Notes: generated by a model from the sequence alone, not told the origin. 64,000 bases of DNA from Shewanella hanedai (GCF_007197645.1 NZ_VKGK01000007.1:124001-188000); one strand, 5' to 3'. Shown: positions 37,145 to 47,631, counted from the first letter of the stretch. Made by a program: numbers and translations.

Positions 37145-38545
37145 ATGGCTAAGACATTATACGAAAAAGTATGGGATACCCATATTGTGGTTGCCACTGA
37201 AGGTGAAGCGCCGCTTATCTATGTCGATAGACATCTTGTCCATGAAGTGACATCACCTCAGGCGTTTAGTGGTTTGAAGGTGGCGGGTCGTAGATTACGC
37301 GCGCCAGAGAAAACTTTTGCCACTATGGACCATAACACCTCAACAAAGAGTGCCAGTCTAGATGCATTAAGCCCAATGGCGCGTATTCAGGTTGAAACCC
37401 TACAGGAAAACTGTAAGGAGTTTGGTATTCGCCTATATGATATTCATCATAAAAATCAGGGTATTGTTCATGTTATGGGCCCTGAGCTTGGCATTACCTT
37501 GCCAGGCACTGTTATTGTGTGTGGCGATTCTCATACAGCGACCCATGGTGCGTTTGGTGCACTTGCATTTGGTATTGGTACCTCAGAAGTCGAGCATGTG
37601 ATGGCGACGCAAACCTTGCGCCAAAGCAAAGCTAAAACGATGAAAATCGAGGTTCGTGGTCATGTGACTCCAGGCATTACGGCAAAAGATATCGTGCTTG
37701 CGATCATCGGCAAAATTGGCATGGATGGCGGTACAGGTTTTGTTGTTGAGTTCTGTGGTGAAGCGATTGAAGCGCTCTCTATGGAAGGGCGCATGACGGT
37801 ATGTAATATGGCTATCGAAATGGGCGCCAAGGCAGGGATGGTTGCACCAGATGCGAAAACTGCTGAGTACCTTAAAGGACGTGAATTTGCACCTAAGGGA
37901 GAGTCTTGGGAGCAAGCTATTTCGGCGTGGGCTGAACTTCACACCGATGCTGATGCCGTTTTTGATGCGACTGTGGTACTTGAAGCTGCTGATATTGCGC
38001 CACAGCTCACTTGGGGAACCAACCCCGGACAGGTGGTAGCTATTGATGGTTTAGTGCCAAATCCTGCCGATGAGTCGAATGCTACCGTCAAGGCGAGCAT
38101 AGAAAAAGCATTAGAGTACGTGGCGCTAGCCGCGGGCACGAGCATGAAAGATGTGAGTATAAACAAGGTCTTTATCGGCTCTTGTACTAACTCACGTATT
38201 GAAGATTTGCGCGATGCAGCTCTGCATGCAAAAGGTAAGCAAGTTGCAGTAGGTGTTACTGCGATTGTGGTACCCGGTTCAGGGCTAGTGAAAGAGCAAG
38301 CTGAAGCTGAAGGACTAGATAAGATCTTTATCGAAGCAGGTTTTGAATGGCGTTTACCAGGTTGCTCAATGTGCTTAGCGATGAATGATGATCGATTGGA
38401 GGCTGGCGATCGCTGTGCTTCTACGAGTAATCGTAATTTCGAAGGACGTCAGGGACGGGGGAGTCGTACTCACCTTGTTAGCCCTGCAATGGCTGCAGCT
38501 GCTGCTGTTGCCGGTCATTTCGTCGATATTCGTCAAACTCTTTAG
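37145..38545 (+). CDS. leuC: 3-isopropylmalate dehydratase large subunit
   Basis: LeuC with LeuD isomerises isopropylmalate through an Fe-S cluster. The 466-residue protein has the aconitase-type [19 protein letters not shown], the cluster ligand in GSCTNSR and the pair in [10 protein letters not shown]. The ATG at 37145 has GGGAGG ten bases upstream. Nine bases separate it from leuD. Confidence 0.98.
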   Translation: MAKTLYEKVWDTHIVVATEGEAPLIYVDRHLVHEVTSPQAFSGLKVAGRRLRAPEKTFATMDHNTSTKSASLDALSPMARIQVETLQENCKEFGIRLYDIHHKNQGIVHVMGPELGITLPGTVIVCGDSHTATHGAFGALAFGIGTSEVEHVMATQTLRQSKAKTMKIEVRGHVTPGITAKDIVLAIIGKIGMDGGTGFVVEFCGEAIEALSMEGRMTVCNMAIEMGAKAGMVAPDAKTAEYLKGREFAPKGESWEQAISAWAELHTDADAVFDATVVLEAADIAPQLTWGTNPGQVVAIDGLVPNPADESNATVKASIEKALEYVALAAGTSMKDVSINKVFIGSCTNSRIEDLRDAALHAKGKQVAVGVTAIVVPGSGLVKEQAEAEGLDKIFIEAGFEWRLPGCSMCLAMNDDRLEAGDRCASTSNRNFEGRQGRGSRTHLVSPAMAAAAAVAGHFVDIRQTL

Positions 38546-38554
38546 GAGATTATT

Positions 38555-39169
38555 ATGCAAGCATTTACTAATCACACTGGCCTAGCTGTGATGATCGACA
38601 GCGCTAATATTGATACTGATCAGATTATTCCTAAGCAGTTTTTATCTAAAGTGACCCGAGATGGTTTCGGAGTTCACCTATTTCATGATTGGCGCTATCT
38701 CGATGATGCCGGTGATGAGCCAAATCCTGATTTTAGCTTGAATCTTCCAAGGTATAAGGGCGCGTCAGTACTTATCTCGAAAGAGAACTTTGGTTGTGGT
38801 TCTAGCCGTGAGCATGCACCTTGGGCTTTAGCCGATTTCGGATTACGCGTGATTATTGCGCCAAGCTTTGCCGATATCTTCTATGGTAACTCCATCAATA
38901 ATGGTTTATTGCCAGTCCGTCTGAGTGATATTGAAGTGCAACAGCTCATGGATGAAGTTGAGGCCAATGAAGGTGCTGAGATTGTGGTTGATCTCGAAGC
39001 GCTCACCGTTACCTCTCCATCTGGTGCAGTGTTCAACTTTGAGATCGCAGGTTCGGCAAGACACAACATGCTTAACGGATTAGATGCGATTGGTTTGACC
39101 TTAGCCTATGCGGATCAGATCGCGAGCTATGAATCTCAGTTACCTAGTTGGAAGCTTAACGAACTTTAA
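38555..39169 (+). CDS. leuD: 3-isopropylmalate dehydratase small subunit
   Basis: The 204-residue swivel-domain partner of LeuC has [11 protein letters not shown] near the start and [16 protein letters not shown], the substrate-binding loop. AGGAG precedes the ATG at 38555. It is the last gene of the leucine operon. Confidence 0.98.
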   Translation: MQAFTNHTGLAVMIDSANIDTDQIIPKQFLSKVTRDGFGVHLFHDWRYLDDAGDEPNPDFSLNLPRYKGASVLISKENFGCGSSREHAPWALADFGLRVIIAPSFADIFYGNSINNGLLPVRLSDIEVQQLMDEVEANEGAEIVVDLEALTVTSPSGAVFNFEIAGSARHNMLNGLDAIGLTLAYADQIASYESQLPSWKLNEL

Positions 39170-39202
39170 GCGTACAGCTGTACTAACGTATTGTATTAAG
39201 GA

Positions 39203-39240
39203 GGCCAAACAAGCTTAAACTTGTTTGGTCTCTGTTTTAA
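39203..39240 (+). terminator. Terminator of the leucine operon
   Basis: CCAAACAAG, CTTAAA loop, CTTGTTTGG, then a T-rich run. Located 35 bases past leuD. Confidence 0.85.
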
Positions 39241-39245
39241 TTTTA

Positions 39246-39286
39246 TTATATATTCATATATCTAATTGAAATATATGAATATATAA
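39246..39286. repeat. AT-only-type inverted repeat downstream of leuD
   Basis: TTATATATTCATATAT and ATATATGAATATATAA are perfect sixteen-base arms around nine bases. It directly follows the leu terminator. The rest of the 500-base gap up to 39676 contains no gene and no recognisable FadR-type site; the porin promoter must lie there. Confidence 0.7.
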
Positions 39287-39676
39287 ATTTACGGTTTGCT
39301 GTGTCGTTACCCACTCTACATTGCTAGCCATTTGCACTAGTTAAAAAAACAATATTCAGTGAACACATGTTCTTAAAGATTTTCAGTGTAAGCAGTTGAT
39401 TTAAAAGTTATTTATTTATTATCGCATCTCCTGCCTAAGCATAAGTACGAATCAACCTCTCTATTTGGGTACATCAGTGCCGTTTTAAAAGCATTTTTTC
39501 ATTTTTTTGTGCTTATCCTGCCTAAAGCCCCAGTGTTTTCCCCTGTTTTATCTTGTTTACTTGCAAAGATATGCTGCTTGAGTACACTGCGCCTCAGAAA
39601 AGTGTTGAGCTATTACTCTAAATTGTGGGCTCGATGACAATAACGCTAAGCGTGAAACATATAGATGAGAGAAATA

Positions 39677-40966
39677 ATGAATAAGCGCATTTTATCTGTT
39701 GCTGTGATTGCAGCGATGATGGGAACAACGACTCAAGTTCAAGCAGCTGGTTTTCAGTTAGCAGAATATTCAGCGACTGGCTTAGGCCGTGCGTATGCAG
39801 GTGAAGCTGCAATGGCTGATAATGCCGCTGCACAATTCCGTAATCCAGCGATGCTAACTTACCTTGAAGGCACTCAAATGACTACGGGTGCTATCTTGGT
39901 AATGCCAAACATCGATGTTGATGGTGAAGTGACTTTTGCCGATGGTGGAACTAGCGCCACATCAGCCAAAGATATTGCGGGTGATGCCGTTGTCCCTAAT
40001 TTTTACGTCTCTCATCAGTTGAATGAACAATGGTTCTTGGGTCTAGCACTAGGCAGTAATTTCGGCATGGCTACTGAGTTAGACGATAGTTTCCTCGGCA
40101 CCCAATTTGGCAATGAAGCATCAATTACTGCAATCGAAGTCAACCCTAACGTGGCTTATCGTGTTAATGAGCAGTTCAGCATCGGTGCAGGTGTTCGTTT
40201 GGTGTTAGGTGAAGGTAGCTTTGGTGCTCAAGCGCCTACGGGGACTTTTGTACCTGCAGAAACGACGCTGAAATACATGGAAGGTGATGATATCTCTTGG
40301 GGCTGGCAATTAGGTGGTGCTTGGCAGATTAATACTGATAACCGCATAGGGTTTAATTACCGTTCTGAAGTTGAACAAAATCTTGAAGGTGAAGCTAAAG
40401 GTTTAGGTTTTGACATCGCTATGATCATGCAAGGGAAAAAACCGTCTAACCATTATGATGGTGCAATGGAGTTAGCGCTTCCTGCAACCGCTGAAATCGC
40501 CAGTTTCCATCAATTGACTGAGAAGTTAGCTGTTCATGCTAGCGTGAATTGGACAGATTGGAGTACGTTTGAGAAGCTAGAAGCGGTTATTCCTGAGATA
40601 TCGGCAAGCCCAATTTTAGTTAAACAAGAGAACTGGGAAGACAATTACCGTTTTGCCGTTGGTGCGACTTATCAATTGTCACAAAAATCAACGCTTAGAA
40701 CTGGTATAGCTTACGACCAAGCAGCAGTCTCTGATGCTAATCGTACCACCACTATTCCTGAAGTTGACCGTTTGTGGTTGAGTGTAGGCTACGGCTACCA
40801 GTACAGTAATAACCTAGATTTTGATTTTGGTGCCACTTACATCTTCGCAGATGAGTCACCAATACATGAACATGAAGAAGATTCTGCGAAATTTGGCGGT
40901 ACATTCGAAGGCCAAGTGAGCGGCAACATCATTCTAGTGGGTGTGCAGGCAACGTATCGTTTCTAG
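39677..40966 (+). CDS. FadL/OMPP1 family outer membrane transport protein
   Basis: FadL-type barrels let hydrophobic compounds such as long-chain fatty acids cross the outer membrane. The protein (429 residues from the ATG at 39677) has a signal peptide ending VQA, then AGFQLAEYSATGLGRAYAGEAAMADNAAAQFRNPA (the typical hatch start, read in segments), a barrel region and a C-terminal strand ending in VQATYRF with terminal Phe. A start four codons upstream is possible, but GAGAG fits the chosen ATG. Exact substrate is not readable, so I give no gene symbol. Confidence 0.92.
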   Translation: MNKRILSVAVIAAMMGTTTQVQAAGFQLAEYSATGLGRAYAGEAAMADNAAAQFRNPAMLTYLEGTQMTTGAILVMPNIDVDGEVTFADGGTSATSAKDIAGDAVVPNFYVSHQLNEQWFLGLALGSNFGMATELDDSFLGTQFGNEASITAIEVNPNVAYRVNEQFSIGAGVRLVLGEGSFGAQAPTGTFVPAETTLKYMEGDDISWGWQLGGAWQINTDNRIGFNYRSEVEQNLEGEAKGLGFDIAMIMQGKKPSNHYDGAMELALPATAEIASFHQLTEKLAVHASVNWTDWSTFEKLEAVIPEISASPILVKQENWEDNYRFAVGATYQLSQKSTLRTGIAYDQAAVSDANRTTTIPEVDRLWLSVGYGYQYSNNLDFDFGATYIFADESPIHEHEEDSAKFGGTFEGQVSGNIILVGVQATYRF

Positions 40967-40984
40967 TATCGTCTCTATATAACT

Positions 40985-41019
40985 AAGGGGTCAGGGTTTA
41001 TGCTCTGGCCCTTTTTTGT
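40985..41019 (+). terminator. Terminator of the FadL-family gene
   Basis: GGGGTCAG pairs with CTGGCCC (one G-U pair) across a loop of about ten bases and is followed by TTTTTT. Confidence 0.85.
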
Positions 41020-41169
41020 TTTAGGCCCAGCTATTTCTTACCATTTAGTATTGAAAATACTTCGGTACATTATTTATTAGCAAAATGAACTTCATAAGAT
41101 TATATTCATCTAATCATAATATTATCGCAACCTAGCTCTGAACTAGGTCAATATCCTATGAGGTGTACC

Positions 41170-41652
41170 ATGAAGCCCTTTTTATGCGCAGCAATATTAT
41201 CCGTTTTACCTTTCACTGCAAGTGCGGCTCCTTCATCCAGCGAAGTCGTTGAAAGCTTTATACAAGCTTACAATCAACACGATGTAGGATTGATGGTGTC
41301 ACATACAACAGATAACGTTACCTGGATGCATGTCACGGGTAAAAAAGTGAAAGTTGAAACATCGACTAAAGCTGAGTTTGGTGCGGCAATGACTGACTAT
41401 TTTGAAAGCCTTAAGGGGGCTAACGCCACCATTCTTGATATTATGGAATCAGGCAGTTATGTCAGTACGGTAGAGAGAGTGACTTGGGATAACGATGGCG
41501 AACAGCTTAGCCAGTGTAGCATTGGTACTTTTCGAGTTACTGAAGGAAAACTCGCTGAGTTTTGGTATTTCCCTGCTCATGCGTGTGACGAGTTGAGCCT
41601 AAAGCCTGAAGTAGCACCTGAAGTCGGTGTACTTCAACAAACCCAATATTAA
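41170..41652 (+). CDS. Secreted SnoaL/NTF2-like protein
   Basis: The 160-residue protein has a signal peptide (MKPFLCAAILSVLPFTASA) and an NTF2-like cone fold: SSSEVVESFIQAYNQHDVGLMVSHTTDNVTWMHV at the start in two pieces and GTFRVTEGKLAEFWYFP at the end. Such proteins have varied roles, often isomerase or ligand-binding; no catalytic residue set is evident. GAGGTG lies just before the chosen ATG. It stands alone between the porin gene and glpK. Confidence 0.85.
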   Translation: MKPFLCAAILSVLPFTASAAPSSSEVVESFIQAYNQHDVGLMVSHTTDNVTWMHVTGKKVKVETSTKAEFGAAMTDYFESLKGANATILDIMESGSYVSTVERVTWDNDGEQLSQCSIGTFRVTEGKLAEFWYFPAHACDELSLKPEVAPEVGVLQQTQY

Positions 41653-41694
41653 TGTTTGAGACTAAGTCGAGACCTAAGTTAAAAGGATAGATTT

Positions 41695-43182
41695 GTGACT
41701 AAAAAATATGTAGTGGCACTGGATCAAGGAACAACAAGTTCTAGGGCGATTATTTTCGATCACGATGCGAATATTGTTGCTGTTTCACAACGTGAATTTA
41801 GTCAAATTTATCCTCAAGCAGGTTGGGTTGAACATGATCCTATGGAGATCTGGGCATCGCAAAGCTCAACCTTGATAGAGGTGATTGCCCGCAGCGGGAT
41901 CCATGCCGATGAAATCGCATCCATCGGGATTACCAACCAACGTGAAACGACGGTTATCTGGGATAAAGTAACCGGGAAACCGGTGTATAACGCCATTGTT
42001 TGGCAGTGTCGTCGTAGCAGTGAAATCTGTGAAGAGTTTAAATCCCAAGGTTTAGAAAAGTACGTTCGTGATACCACGGGCTTACTTTTAGACCCGTATT
42101 TTTCCGGTACTAAAATTAAGTGGATATTAGACAATGTTCCCGGCGTTAGAGCTCGTGCTGAAAAGGGGGATCTCCTGTTTGGCACTATTGATACTTGGTT
42201 GGTCTGGAAGCTGACAGAAGGCAAAGCACACGTCACCGACCCAACGAATGCAAGCCGAACCTTGCTGTTTAATATCCATACTCAAGCCTGGGACACTAAA
42301 ATGCTTGAGGCGTTAAATATTCCCGCATCTCTTATGCCTCAAGTTAGACCCTCTTGTGGCATATATGGTAAAACGCGCATTGCTGGTGAAGGTGGTGAGA
42401 TTTGTATTGCAGGTATTGCAGGAGATCAACAATCAGCCCTCTTTGGTCAGCTCTGTACTGAGCCGGGTATGGCAAAGAATACCTATGGCACAGGTTGTTT
42501 CTTGTTGATGAACACGGGAGAAAAAGCGGTAGCATCTCATCATGGCTTACTGACGACCATTGCGATAGGTGCTAAAGGTGAAGTGAATTACGCGCTTGAA
42601 GGAGCGGTGTTCATGGGCGGGGCAACGATTCAATGGCTTAGAGATGAACTAGGATTGATTAGAGATGCTCAGGATACGGAATATTTTGCGTCGAAAGTTG
42701 ACGACACCAATGGTGTTTACCTCGTCCCAGCCTTTGTTGGTTTAGGTGCCCCCTATTGGGACCCCAATGCTAGAGGAGCTTTAGTTGGATTAACCCGAGG
42801 CTCAAACCGAAACCATATTATTCGAGCCGCATTGGAAGCGATCGCGTACCAGAGCCGAGATCTACTCGATGCCATGACAAAAGATAGCGGTGTTGAGCTA
42901 AAGCAGTTAAAAGTTGATGGTGGAGCCGTGGCTAATGATTTCTTAATGCAGTTTCAGGCTGATATCACCTCTGTCGAAGTACAACGTCCTACAGTGACGG
43001 AAACCACCGCAATGGGAGCGGCATTCCTTGCGGGTCTGGCCGTAGGCTTTTGGAGTTCCACTTCAGAGCTTAAGCATAAGTCGGGGACGGATAAAACGTT
43101 CATCCCTTCAATCTCCGATGAAAAAAGAGATGAGTTATATACTGGCTGGCAAAAAGCTGTTTCTCAAACCATTAATACTTGA
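41695..43182 (+). CDS. glpK: Glycerol kinase
   Basis: GlpK phosphorylates glycerol to glycerol 3-phosphate. The 495-residue FGGY kinase has [41 protein letters not shown] and the C-terminal [17 protein letters not shown]. It begins with GTG at 41695 with AAGGA upstream. No glpF or glpD is adjacent. Confidence 0.98.
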   Translation: MTKKYVVALDQGTTSSRAIIFDHDANIVAVSQREFSQIYPQAGWVEHDPMEIWASQSSTLIEVIARSGIHADEIASIGITNQRETTVIWDKVTGKPVYNAIVWQCRRSSEICEEFKSQGLEKYVRDTTGLLLDPYFSGTKIKWILDNVPGVRARAEKGDLLFGTIDTWLVWKLTEGKAHVTDPTNASRTLLFNIHTQAWDTKMLEALNIPASLMPQVRPSCGIYGKTRIAGEGGEICIAGIAGDQQSALFGQLCTEPGMAKNTYGTGCFLLMNTGEKAVASHHGLLTTIAIGAKGEVNYALEGAVFMGGATIQWLRDELGLIRDAQDTEYFASKVDDTNGVYLVPAFVGLGAPYWDPNARGALVGLTRGSNRNHIIRAALEAIAYQSRDLLDAMTKDSGVELKQLKVDGGAVANDFLMQFQADITSVEVQRPTVTETTAMGAAFLAGLAVGFWSSTSELKHKSGTDKTFIPSISDEKRDELYTGWQKAVSQTINT

Positions 43183-43197
43183 TTTGAAAGATTAGGA

Positions 43198-43488
43198 TTA
43201 AACATCAATATCAATATGGGGAAGGAGAGATTCAAGTTTCCCTTTATTGATTTCGGACTTATCATCTGTTCGTTTTTCTTGCTTGCGACGGTCACCATGA
43301 GCTCCGCTTCGCCTATCTTGAAAAATATGACGACGTTCTAGATCCGGCGGTAGCTGAGATTGAGGCGCTTCATGACTATCTTCAGTAATACCTGAGCTGT
43401 TCTCTGTCTCTTCAACAATACGTTTACGCTTAATGCTTGCCTGTACTGGGCGAGCTAACATGGCGTAGAGACTGTCTAGACCTATCAT
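43198..43488 (-). CDS. Small hydrophilic protein of unknown function
   Basis: The 96-residue frame begins MIGLDSLYAMLARPVQASIKRKR with one possible amphipathic helix, then a charged, probably disordered stretch rich in Glu, Arg and Lys (DLERRHIFQDRRSGAHGDRR). GGGAGG lies four bases before the ATG, a strong reason to believe it is translated. No family recognised. Convergent with glpK, 15 bases apart. Confidence 0.7.
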   Translation of the reverse strand: MIGLDSLYAMLARPVQASIKRKRIVEETENSSGITEDSHEAPQSQLPPDLERRHIFQDRRSGAHGDRRKQEKRTDDKSEINKGKLESLLPHIDIDV

Positions 43489-43909
43489 AGATCCTCCCTT
43501 TATCTTTCCCTATATTCTTCTATCGGCATGGAGTGGTTAATATTTAATCTTATAAGGGCGAAAGTCCTCCCCATTTGCACTTTTTGGATATTTTGGCGTT
43601 ATAATAATCACCTCGCGTTAGATCCTGTATATACAAGTATTGAATTGTCGACTTACTCGTTCTCATATACTTAAAAGCTGAATAGCCTTTTTAGGCGTAA
43701 AGCTTAAAATTATGCGATTAAAAGTAAAAAATTGAGAAATAAAACCCACTTCTAAGATAAATAAAGATTAATGAAGTCATATTCTGTCTGTTTTCTCAGC
43801 AGTTTATGGGTAGGAGATCCACTTTTACCCCTTGTTATTTCTATAACTCCTCTGATTTGAAATATGCTGCTAACCCGCTTGAATGCTGGGTCTATAAATA
43901 GTTCCACGC
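43489..43909. other. Intergenic region upstream of the dcw promoter
   Basis: No gene, repeat or RNA structure I can support over about 420 bases. It must hold the promoter of the small minus-strand gene and may hold additional dcw promoters. Confidence 0.4.
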
Positions 43910-43937
43910 TTGACAATGCTTGCGTTCTATCTCTAAA
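43910..43937 (+). promoter_or_regulatory. Candidate promoter of the dcw cluster
   Basis: TTGACA is followed after 16 bases by TCTAAA. The inferred start point falls next to the MraZ boxes, the same arrangement as in E. coli. Confidence 0.6.
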
Positions 43938-43947
43938 CTTAGGTATT

Positions 43948-43972
43948 GTGGGAAATTGTGGATCTTTGTGGA
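43948..43972 (+). promoter_or_regulatory. MraZ-binding repeats
   Basis: Three direct repeats GTGGG, GTGGA, GTGGA are each separated by five bases, giving a ten-base period. MraZ rings bind TGGGN-type repeats with this spacing upstream of mraZ, so autorepression of the dcw cluster is expected. Confidence 0.85.
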
Positions 43973-44002
43973 TCTTTTTTTCGGAGTTAAGGACAAACTA
44001 AC

Positions 44003-44461
44003 GTGTTTCGTGGTGCCAGTGCTATTAACCTTGATACCAAAGGTCGGGTCGCTATTCCTAAGCGTTACCGAGAGCCTCTGCATACCGAATATAACAGCCA
44101 GTTAGTGATCACAGTTGATATCCAATCCGCCTGTTTATTGCTTTATCCATTAGATGAATGGAGCAAGATAGAAGCAAAATTACTTTTGTTGTCAGATACC
44201 TTACCCGCTGAAAGAGCGATGAAGAGGATGCTCTTAGGTTATGCACATGAGTGTGAACTCGACAGCAACGGAAGATTATTATTACCTCCGCCATTACGCC
44301 AATATGCCAATTTAGGTAAACGGGCCATGCTGGTGGGGCAGTTGAATAAATTTGAGCTCTGGGATGAAACTGCTTGGCAGCATCAAATAGAGCAAAGCCG
44401 GGAGACGATTCAAAGCGAAGAGTTCGCAGAGAATATACGTCTCGCCGATTTTTCACTTTAA
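44003..44461 (+). CDS. mraZ: Transcriptional regulator MraZ
   Basis: MraZ is a ring-forming AbrB-like DNA-binding protein that regulates the dcw cluster. The 152-residue protein has two half-domains with the DxKGR motif: NLDTKGRVAIPKRYRE and ELDSNGRLLLPPPLRQ. It uses a GTG start at 44003 with a purine-rich GGAGTTAAGGA upstream. Binding repeats lie 31 bases before the start. Confidence 0.97.
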   Translation: MFRGASAINLDTKGRVAIPKRYREPLHTEYNSQLVITVDIQSACLLLYPLDEWSKIEAKLLLLSDTLPAERAMKRMLLGYAHECELDSNGRLLLPPPLRQYANLGKRAMLVGQLNKFELWDETAWQHQIEQSRETIQSEEFAENIRLADFSL

Positions 44462-44496
44462 CCAGTGAAGTTAAATAAATTAGATAGAAGACAATA

Positions 44497-45438
44497 ATGA
44501 GTCAAGAATTCGCACACTTATCTGTTCTGCTTACCGAAACGGTAGCAGGGCTAAATATAAAAGAAGATGGCATCTATATCGATGGCACATTTGGTCGTGG
44601 TGGTCACTCTCGAGAAGTGTTAAAGCATCTGGGAGAAAATGGCAGATTAATTGCTATCGATCGCGATCCACAAGCCATTGCTGCTGCTGAGCAATTTGCT
44701 GACGATGCTAGGTTCTGTATTGTTCATGGTGGTTTTGGACAACTGGCTACCTATGTTGAAGATCTTGGTTTGAAAGGGAAAATCGACGGTGTTTTGCTCG
44801 ATTTTGGCGTGTCATCACCTCAATTAGATGATGCTGAGCGTGGCTTTAGCTTCCTGCGTGACGGACCACTCGATATGCGCATGGATAACTCTCAAGGCGA
44901 AACGGCTGCAGATTGGTTAGCCCGTGCAGAGATTGAAGACATGGCTTGGGTATTTAAAACCTATGGCGAAGAGAAGAACTCACGTCATATCGCTCGTTGT
45001 ATCGCTGCGGATCGTGAAAAAACACCATTTTTACGTACCAAAGAGCTTGCGGATCTTATCGCGCGGATCTCTAAAAGCAAAGAGCGTAATAAGCATCCAG
45101 CTACACGTGTTTTCCAAGCGATTCGAATTTATATCAATAGCGAGTTAGAGCAGATAGATCAAGCATTAGAAGGAGCTCTGGCGGTATTGGCCCCTCAAGG
45201 TCGTTTGTCTGTGATCAGTTTTCACTCCCTTGAAGACAGAATGGTTAAGCGCTTTATTCGTCGTAATAGCCAAGGCGCAAGCGTGCCTCATGGCTTACCG
45301 ATCACCGAGGAAGAGATCAATAAAACACGTCTTCTCAAGGGAGTGGGTAAAGCGACGAAACCTTCTGAAGAGGAAGTTGAGCGTAATACTCGTGCTCGTA
45401 GCTCAGTGTTGAGAATTGCAGAGCGATTGGAATATTAA
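44497..45438 (+). CDS. rsmH: 16S rRNA (cytosine1402-N4)-methyltransferase
   Basis: RsmH (MraW) methylates C1402 of 16S rRNA. The 313-residue protein has [38 protein letters not shown] and the C-terminal [13 protein letters not shown] motifs. Second gene of the cluster. Confidence 0.98.
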   Translation: MSQEFAHLSVLLTETVAGLNIKEDGIYIDGTFGRGGHSREVLKHLGENGRLIAIDRDPQAIAAAEQFADDARFCIVHGGFGQLATYVEDLGLKGKIDGVLLDFGVSSPQLDDAERGFSFLRDGPLDMRMDNSQGETAADWLARAEIEDMAWVFKTYGEEKNSRHIARCIAADREKTPFLRTKELADLIARISKSKERNKHPATRVFQAIRIYINSELEQIDQALEGALAVLAPQGRLSVISFHSLEDRMVKRFIRRNSQGASVPHGLPITEEEINKTRLLKGVGKATKPSEEEVERNTRARSSVLRIAERLEY

Positions 45439-45444
45439 TAAATA

Positions 45445-45473
45445 ACGTCATAGCGGTTGTATTGCTATGACGT
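45445..45473 (+). other. Hairpin between rsmH and ftsL
   Basis: ACGTCATAGC and GCTATGACGT are perfect ten-base arms around nine bases, seven bases after rsmH. No U-tract follows, so it is more likely a processing or pausing structure than a terminator. Confidence 0.6.
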
Positions 45474-45510
45474 CGGCGATTAAACAGGCATTTATGCAAA
45501 GGGGGAAGAT

Positions 45511-45825
45511 TTGAGTCAATCGCAATTTAATCTCCCCAAAATCGTGTTACTTGATCTCTGGCATCATAAATGGGTGTTGCTGCTTGCTTGTGCAGTAATA
45601 GGAAGCGCAATCACGGTTGTATATACAAGCCATGTAACGCGTAAATATACCAGCCAGTGGGATCAGAAGTTACAAGATAGGGATAGGCTGGATATTGAAT
45701 GGCGGAATCTACTCCTTGAGGAGCAGTCTCAGTCGGAACATAGCCGTATTACACGTATTGCATCTAAAGAGTTAGAGATGAACCGTCCGCTACCGAAAGA
45801 AGAAATTGTAGTTAGAGTGCCGTAA
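45511..45825 (+). CDS. ftsL: Cell division protein FtsL
   Basis: FtsL is a small bitopic divisome protein that joins FtsB and FtsQ and helps activate FtsWI. The 104-residue protein has a short cytoplasmic tail, one membrane helix at about 27-45 (VLLLACAVIGSAITVVY) and a periplasmic coiled coil (RDRLDIEWRNLLLEEQSQSEHSR). It starts with TTG at 45511, preceded by GGGGGAAG two bases upstream; the weak start codon may hold FtsL low. Confidence 0.95.
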   Translation: MSQSQFNLPKIVLLDLWHHKWVLLLACAVIGSAITVVYTSHVTRKYTSQWDQKLQDRDRLDIEWRNLLLEEQSQSEHSRITRIASKELEMNRPLPKEEIVVRVP

Positions 45826-45827
45826 GC

Positions 45828-45902
45828 ATGAACCAATCGGATAATGTTGGTCCTGCATATTGTGTACCTGAAGAAACCGCATCGGTGAGAGTGTATGAGT
45901 AA
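45828..45902 (+). CDS. 24-codon ORF overlapping the ftsI start
   Basis: The frame MNQSDNVGPAYCVPEETA... ends eight bases inside ftsI (ATGAGTAA). It has only a weak GTAAG upstream. It could couple translation from ftsL to ftsI or be a chance frame in the 69-base spacer. Confidence 0.3.
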   Translation: MNQSDNVGPAYCVPEETASVRVYE

Positions 45903-47631
45903 GCAGGCAAAACGTAAGAAAAAGCCGCAACTAATACAATGGCGTTTATACGTTGTCGTGGCTTTTGTATGCCTGTTGTTTACCAGCCTTATTGGTCGAG
46001 CTGCTTACATTCAGATTGTAGAGCCTGAAAAGCTTCGTCATGAAAGTGACATGCGAACGTTAAGAACAACGAGTCGTGAAGTACAGCGCGGGCTGATCAC
46101 TGATCGCAATGGTGAGATGTTAGCCGTTAGTGTTCCAGTTAAAGCCGTTTATGCGGATCCTAAGGTCGTGCATGATAAAAATGGTTTTACGGATATGCGT
46201 CGTTGGCAGGCATTGGCTGATGTGTTGCATGAACCTAAAGATGAGATACTTAAACGTGTCCAATCCAATCCTAGAAAACGATTTACCTACCTTAAGCGTC
46301 AGGTGACACCTGCTGTTGCTGAATATATTAAGCAGTTAAAACTTCCCGGTGTGTATCTGAAGTCTGAATCTCGTCGTTACTACCCAACCAGTGAAATTTC
46401 TGCACAGTTAGTGGGCATTACTAACATTGATGATTTGGGTATTGAAGGGATTGAAAACTCTTATAACGACTGGTTAACTGGGACCCCGTCTAAGCAGAAA
46501 GTGCGTAAATCTCGTGATGGTCATGTTGTGGAGCGTCTTGATATGGTTCAGGAAGGCGAAAGCCCGAATGATCTCGTGTTAAGTATTGATCAACGTATTC
46601 AGCAATTAGCATACCGTGAAATTAAGAAGGTCACTGAGATCAATCAGGCAACGTCGGCTTCAATTGTGGTGCTTGATGTGCACACGGGCGAAGTACTGGC
46701 GATGGCGAATACTCCATCCTACAATCCCAATTCTCGAGAAAACCTGCAAAGTTACCGCATGCGTAATCGTGCGCTGACAGATGCCTATGAGCCGGGATCG
46801 ACGATTAAGCCTTTTGTGGTCGCCGCAGCGCTAGATGCCGGTACGATACAAGAAGATCAAATTTTTAAAACTTATCCTGGACGCATGAGAATTGGCGGCA
46901 AGATTGTTCGTGATGGCCGATATTATGGTGATCTTTCTCTTTCTGGTGTTTTAGTGCATTCGAGTAACGTGGGCATGGCCAAAATTGGTTTGTCTATGCC
47001 GGTGCAGGAGTTACTGGGCTCGTATCAGACCATGGGCTTAGGTAACTATTCAGGTATAAACCTAGAAGGCGAAAGTTCAGGCCTTATTCACGATCGCAGG
47101 CGTTGGTCGGAGTTTGAAAGAGCCACGCTCTCATTTGGCTATGGCTTCATGGTCACTCCACTTCAGTTAGCTAGGCTTTATGCCACTTTAGGCAGCAAAG
47201 GCGTGCTCTATCCTGTATCGATTTTAAAGCTTAAGCAGCAGCCAGAAGGGGTACAAGTTATCTCTCCCCATGTCGCACAGAGCGTGATGGAGATGTTGGT
47301 TGGTGTGACCGAGAAAGGAGGCACGGCAACTAAGGCTCATATCGAAGGTTATCCGGTAGCGGGTAAGACTGGCACGGCACGTAAAGCGGTGGCAGGTGGA
47401 TATGGCGAAGATTATGTGGCTATTTTTGCTGGGGTCGCCCCAGTTAATAACCCAAGACTGGCGATTGCTGTCGTGATTAATGAACCTAAAGGTGACAAGT
47501 ATTACGGCGGTGATCTTGCCGCACCCGCATTTGCGAAAGTGATGTCAGGTGCTTTACAGATGCTCAATGTTGAACCCATTTCATCTACAGAAAAAGTTCG
47601 GTTAGCTGGGACAACGAGGAGATCTGAATGA
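45895..47631 (+). CDS. ftsI: Peptidoglycan D,D-transpeptidase FtsI (PBP3)
   Basis: FtsI cross-links septal peptidoglycan. The 578-residue protein has one membrane helix at about 18-36 ([15 protein letters not shown]), a non-catalytic pedestal domain, then the transpeptidase with SxxK in GSTIKPF, SSN in HSSNVG and KTGTA. The stop overlaps the murE start as ATGA. Confidence 0.98.
   Translation: MSKQAKRKKKPQLIQWRLYVVVAFVCLLFTSLIGRAAYIQIVEPEKLRHESDMRTLRTTSREVQRGLITDRNGEMLAVSVPVKAVYADPKVVHDKNGFTDMRRWQALADVLHEPKDEILKRVQSNPRKRFTYLKRQVTPAVAEYIKQLKLPGVYLKSESRRYYPTSEISAQLVGITNIDDLGIEGIENSYNDWLTGTPSKQKVRKSRDGHVVERLDMVQEGESPNDLVLSIDQRIQQLAYREIKKVTEINQATSASIVVLDVHTGEVLAMANTPSYNPNSRENLQSYRMRNRALTDAYEPGSTIKPFVVAAALDAGTIQEDQIFKTYPGRMRIGGKIVRDGRYYGDLSLSGVLVHSSNVGMAKIGLSMPVQELLGSYQTMGLGNYSGINLEGESSGLIHDRRRWSEFERATLSFGYGFMVTPLQLARLYATLGSKGVLYPVSILKLKQQPEGVQVISPHVAQSVMEMLVGVTEKGGTATKAHIEGYPVAGKTGTARKAVAGGYGEDYVAIFAGVAPVNNPRLAIAVVINEPKGDKYYGGDLAAPAFAKVMSGALQMLNVEPISSTEKVRLAGTTRRSE

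Noticed and set aside
41814..42236. 140-residue frame on the minus strand inside glpK
   Set aside because: Shadow of the glycerol kinase gene; no ribosome site and no recognisable protein.
43625..43640. LexA-like CTGTATATAC sequence
   Set aside because: The second half does not match ACAG at the required distance, and no SOS gene follows.
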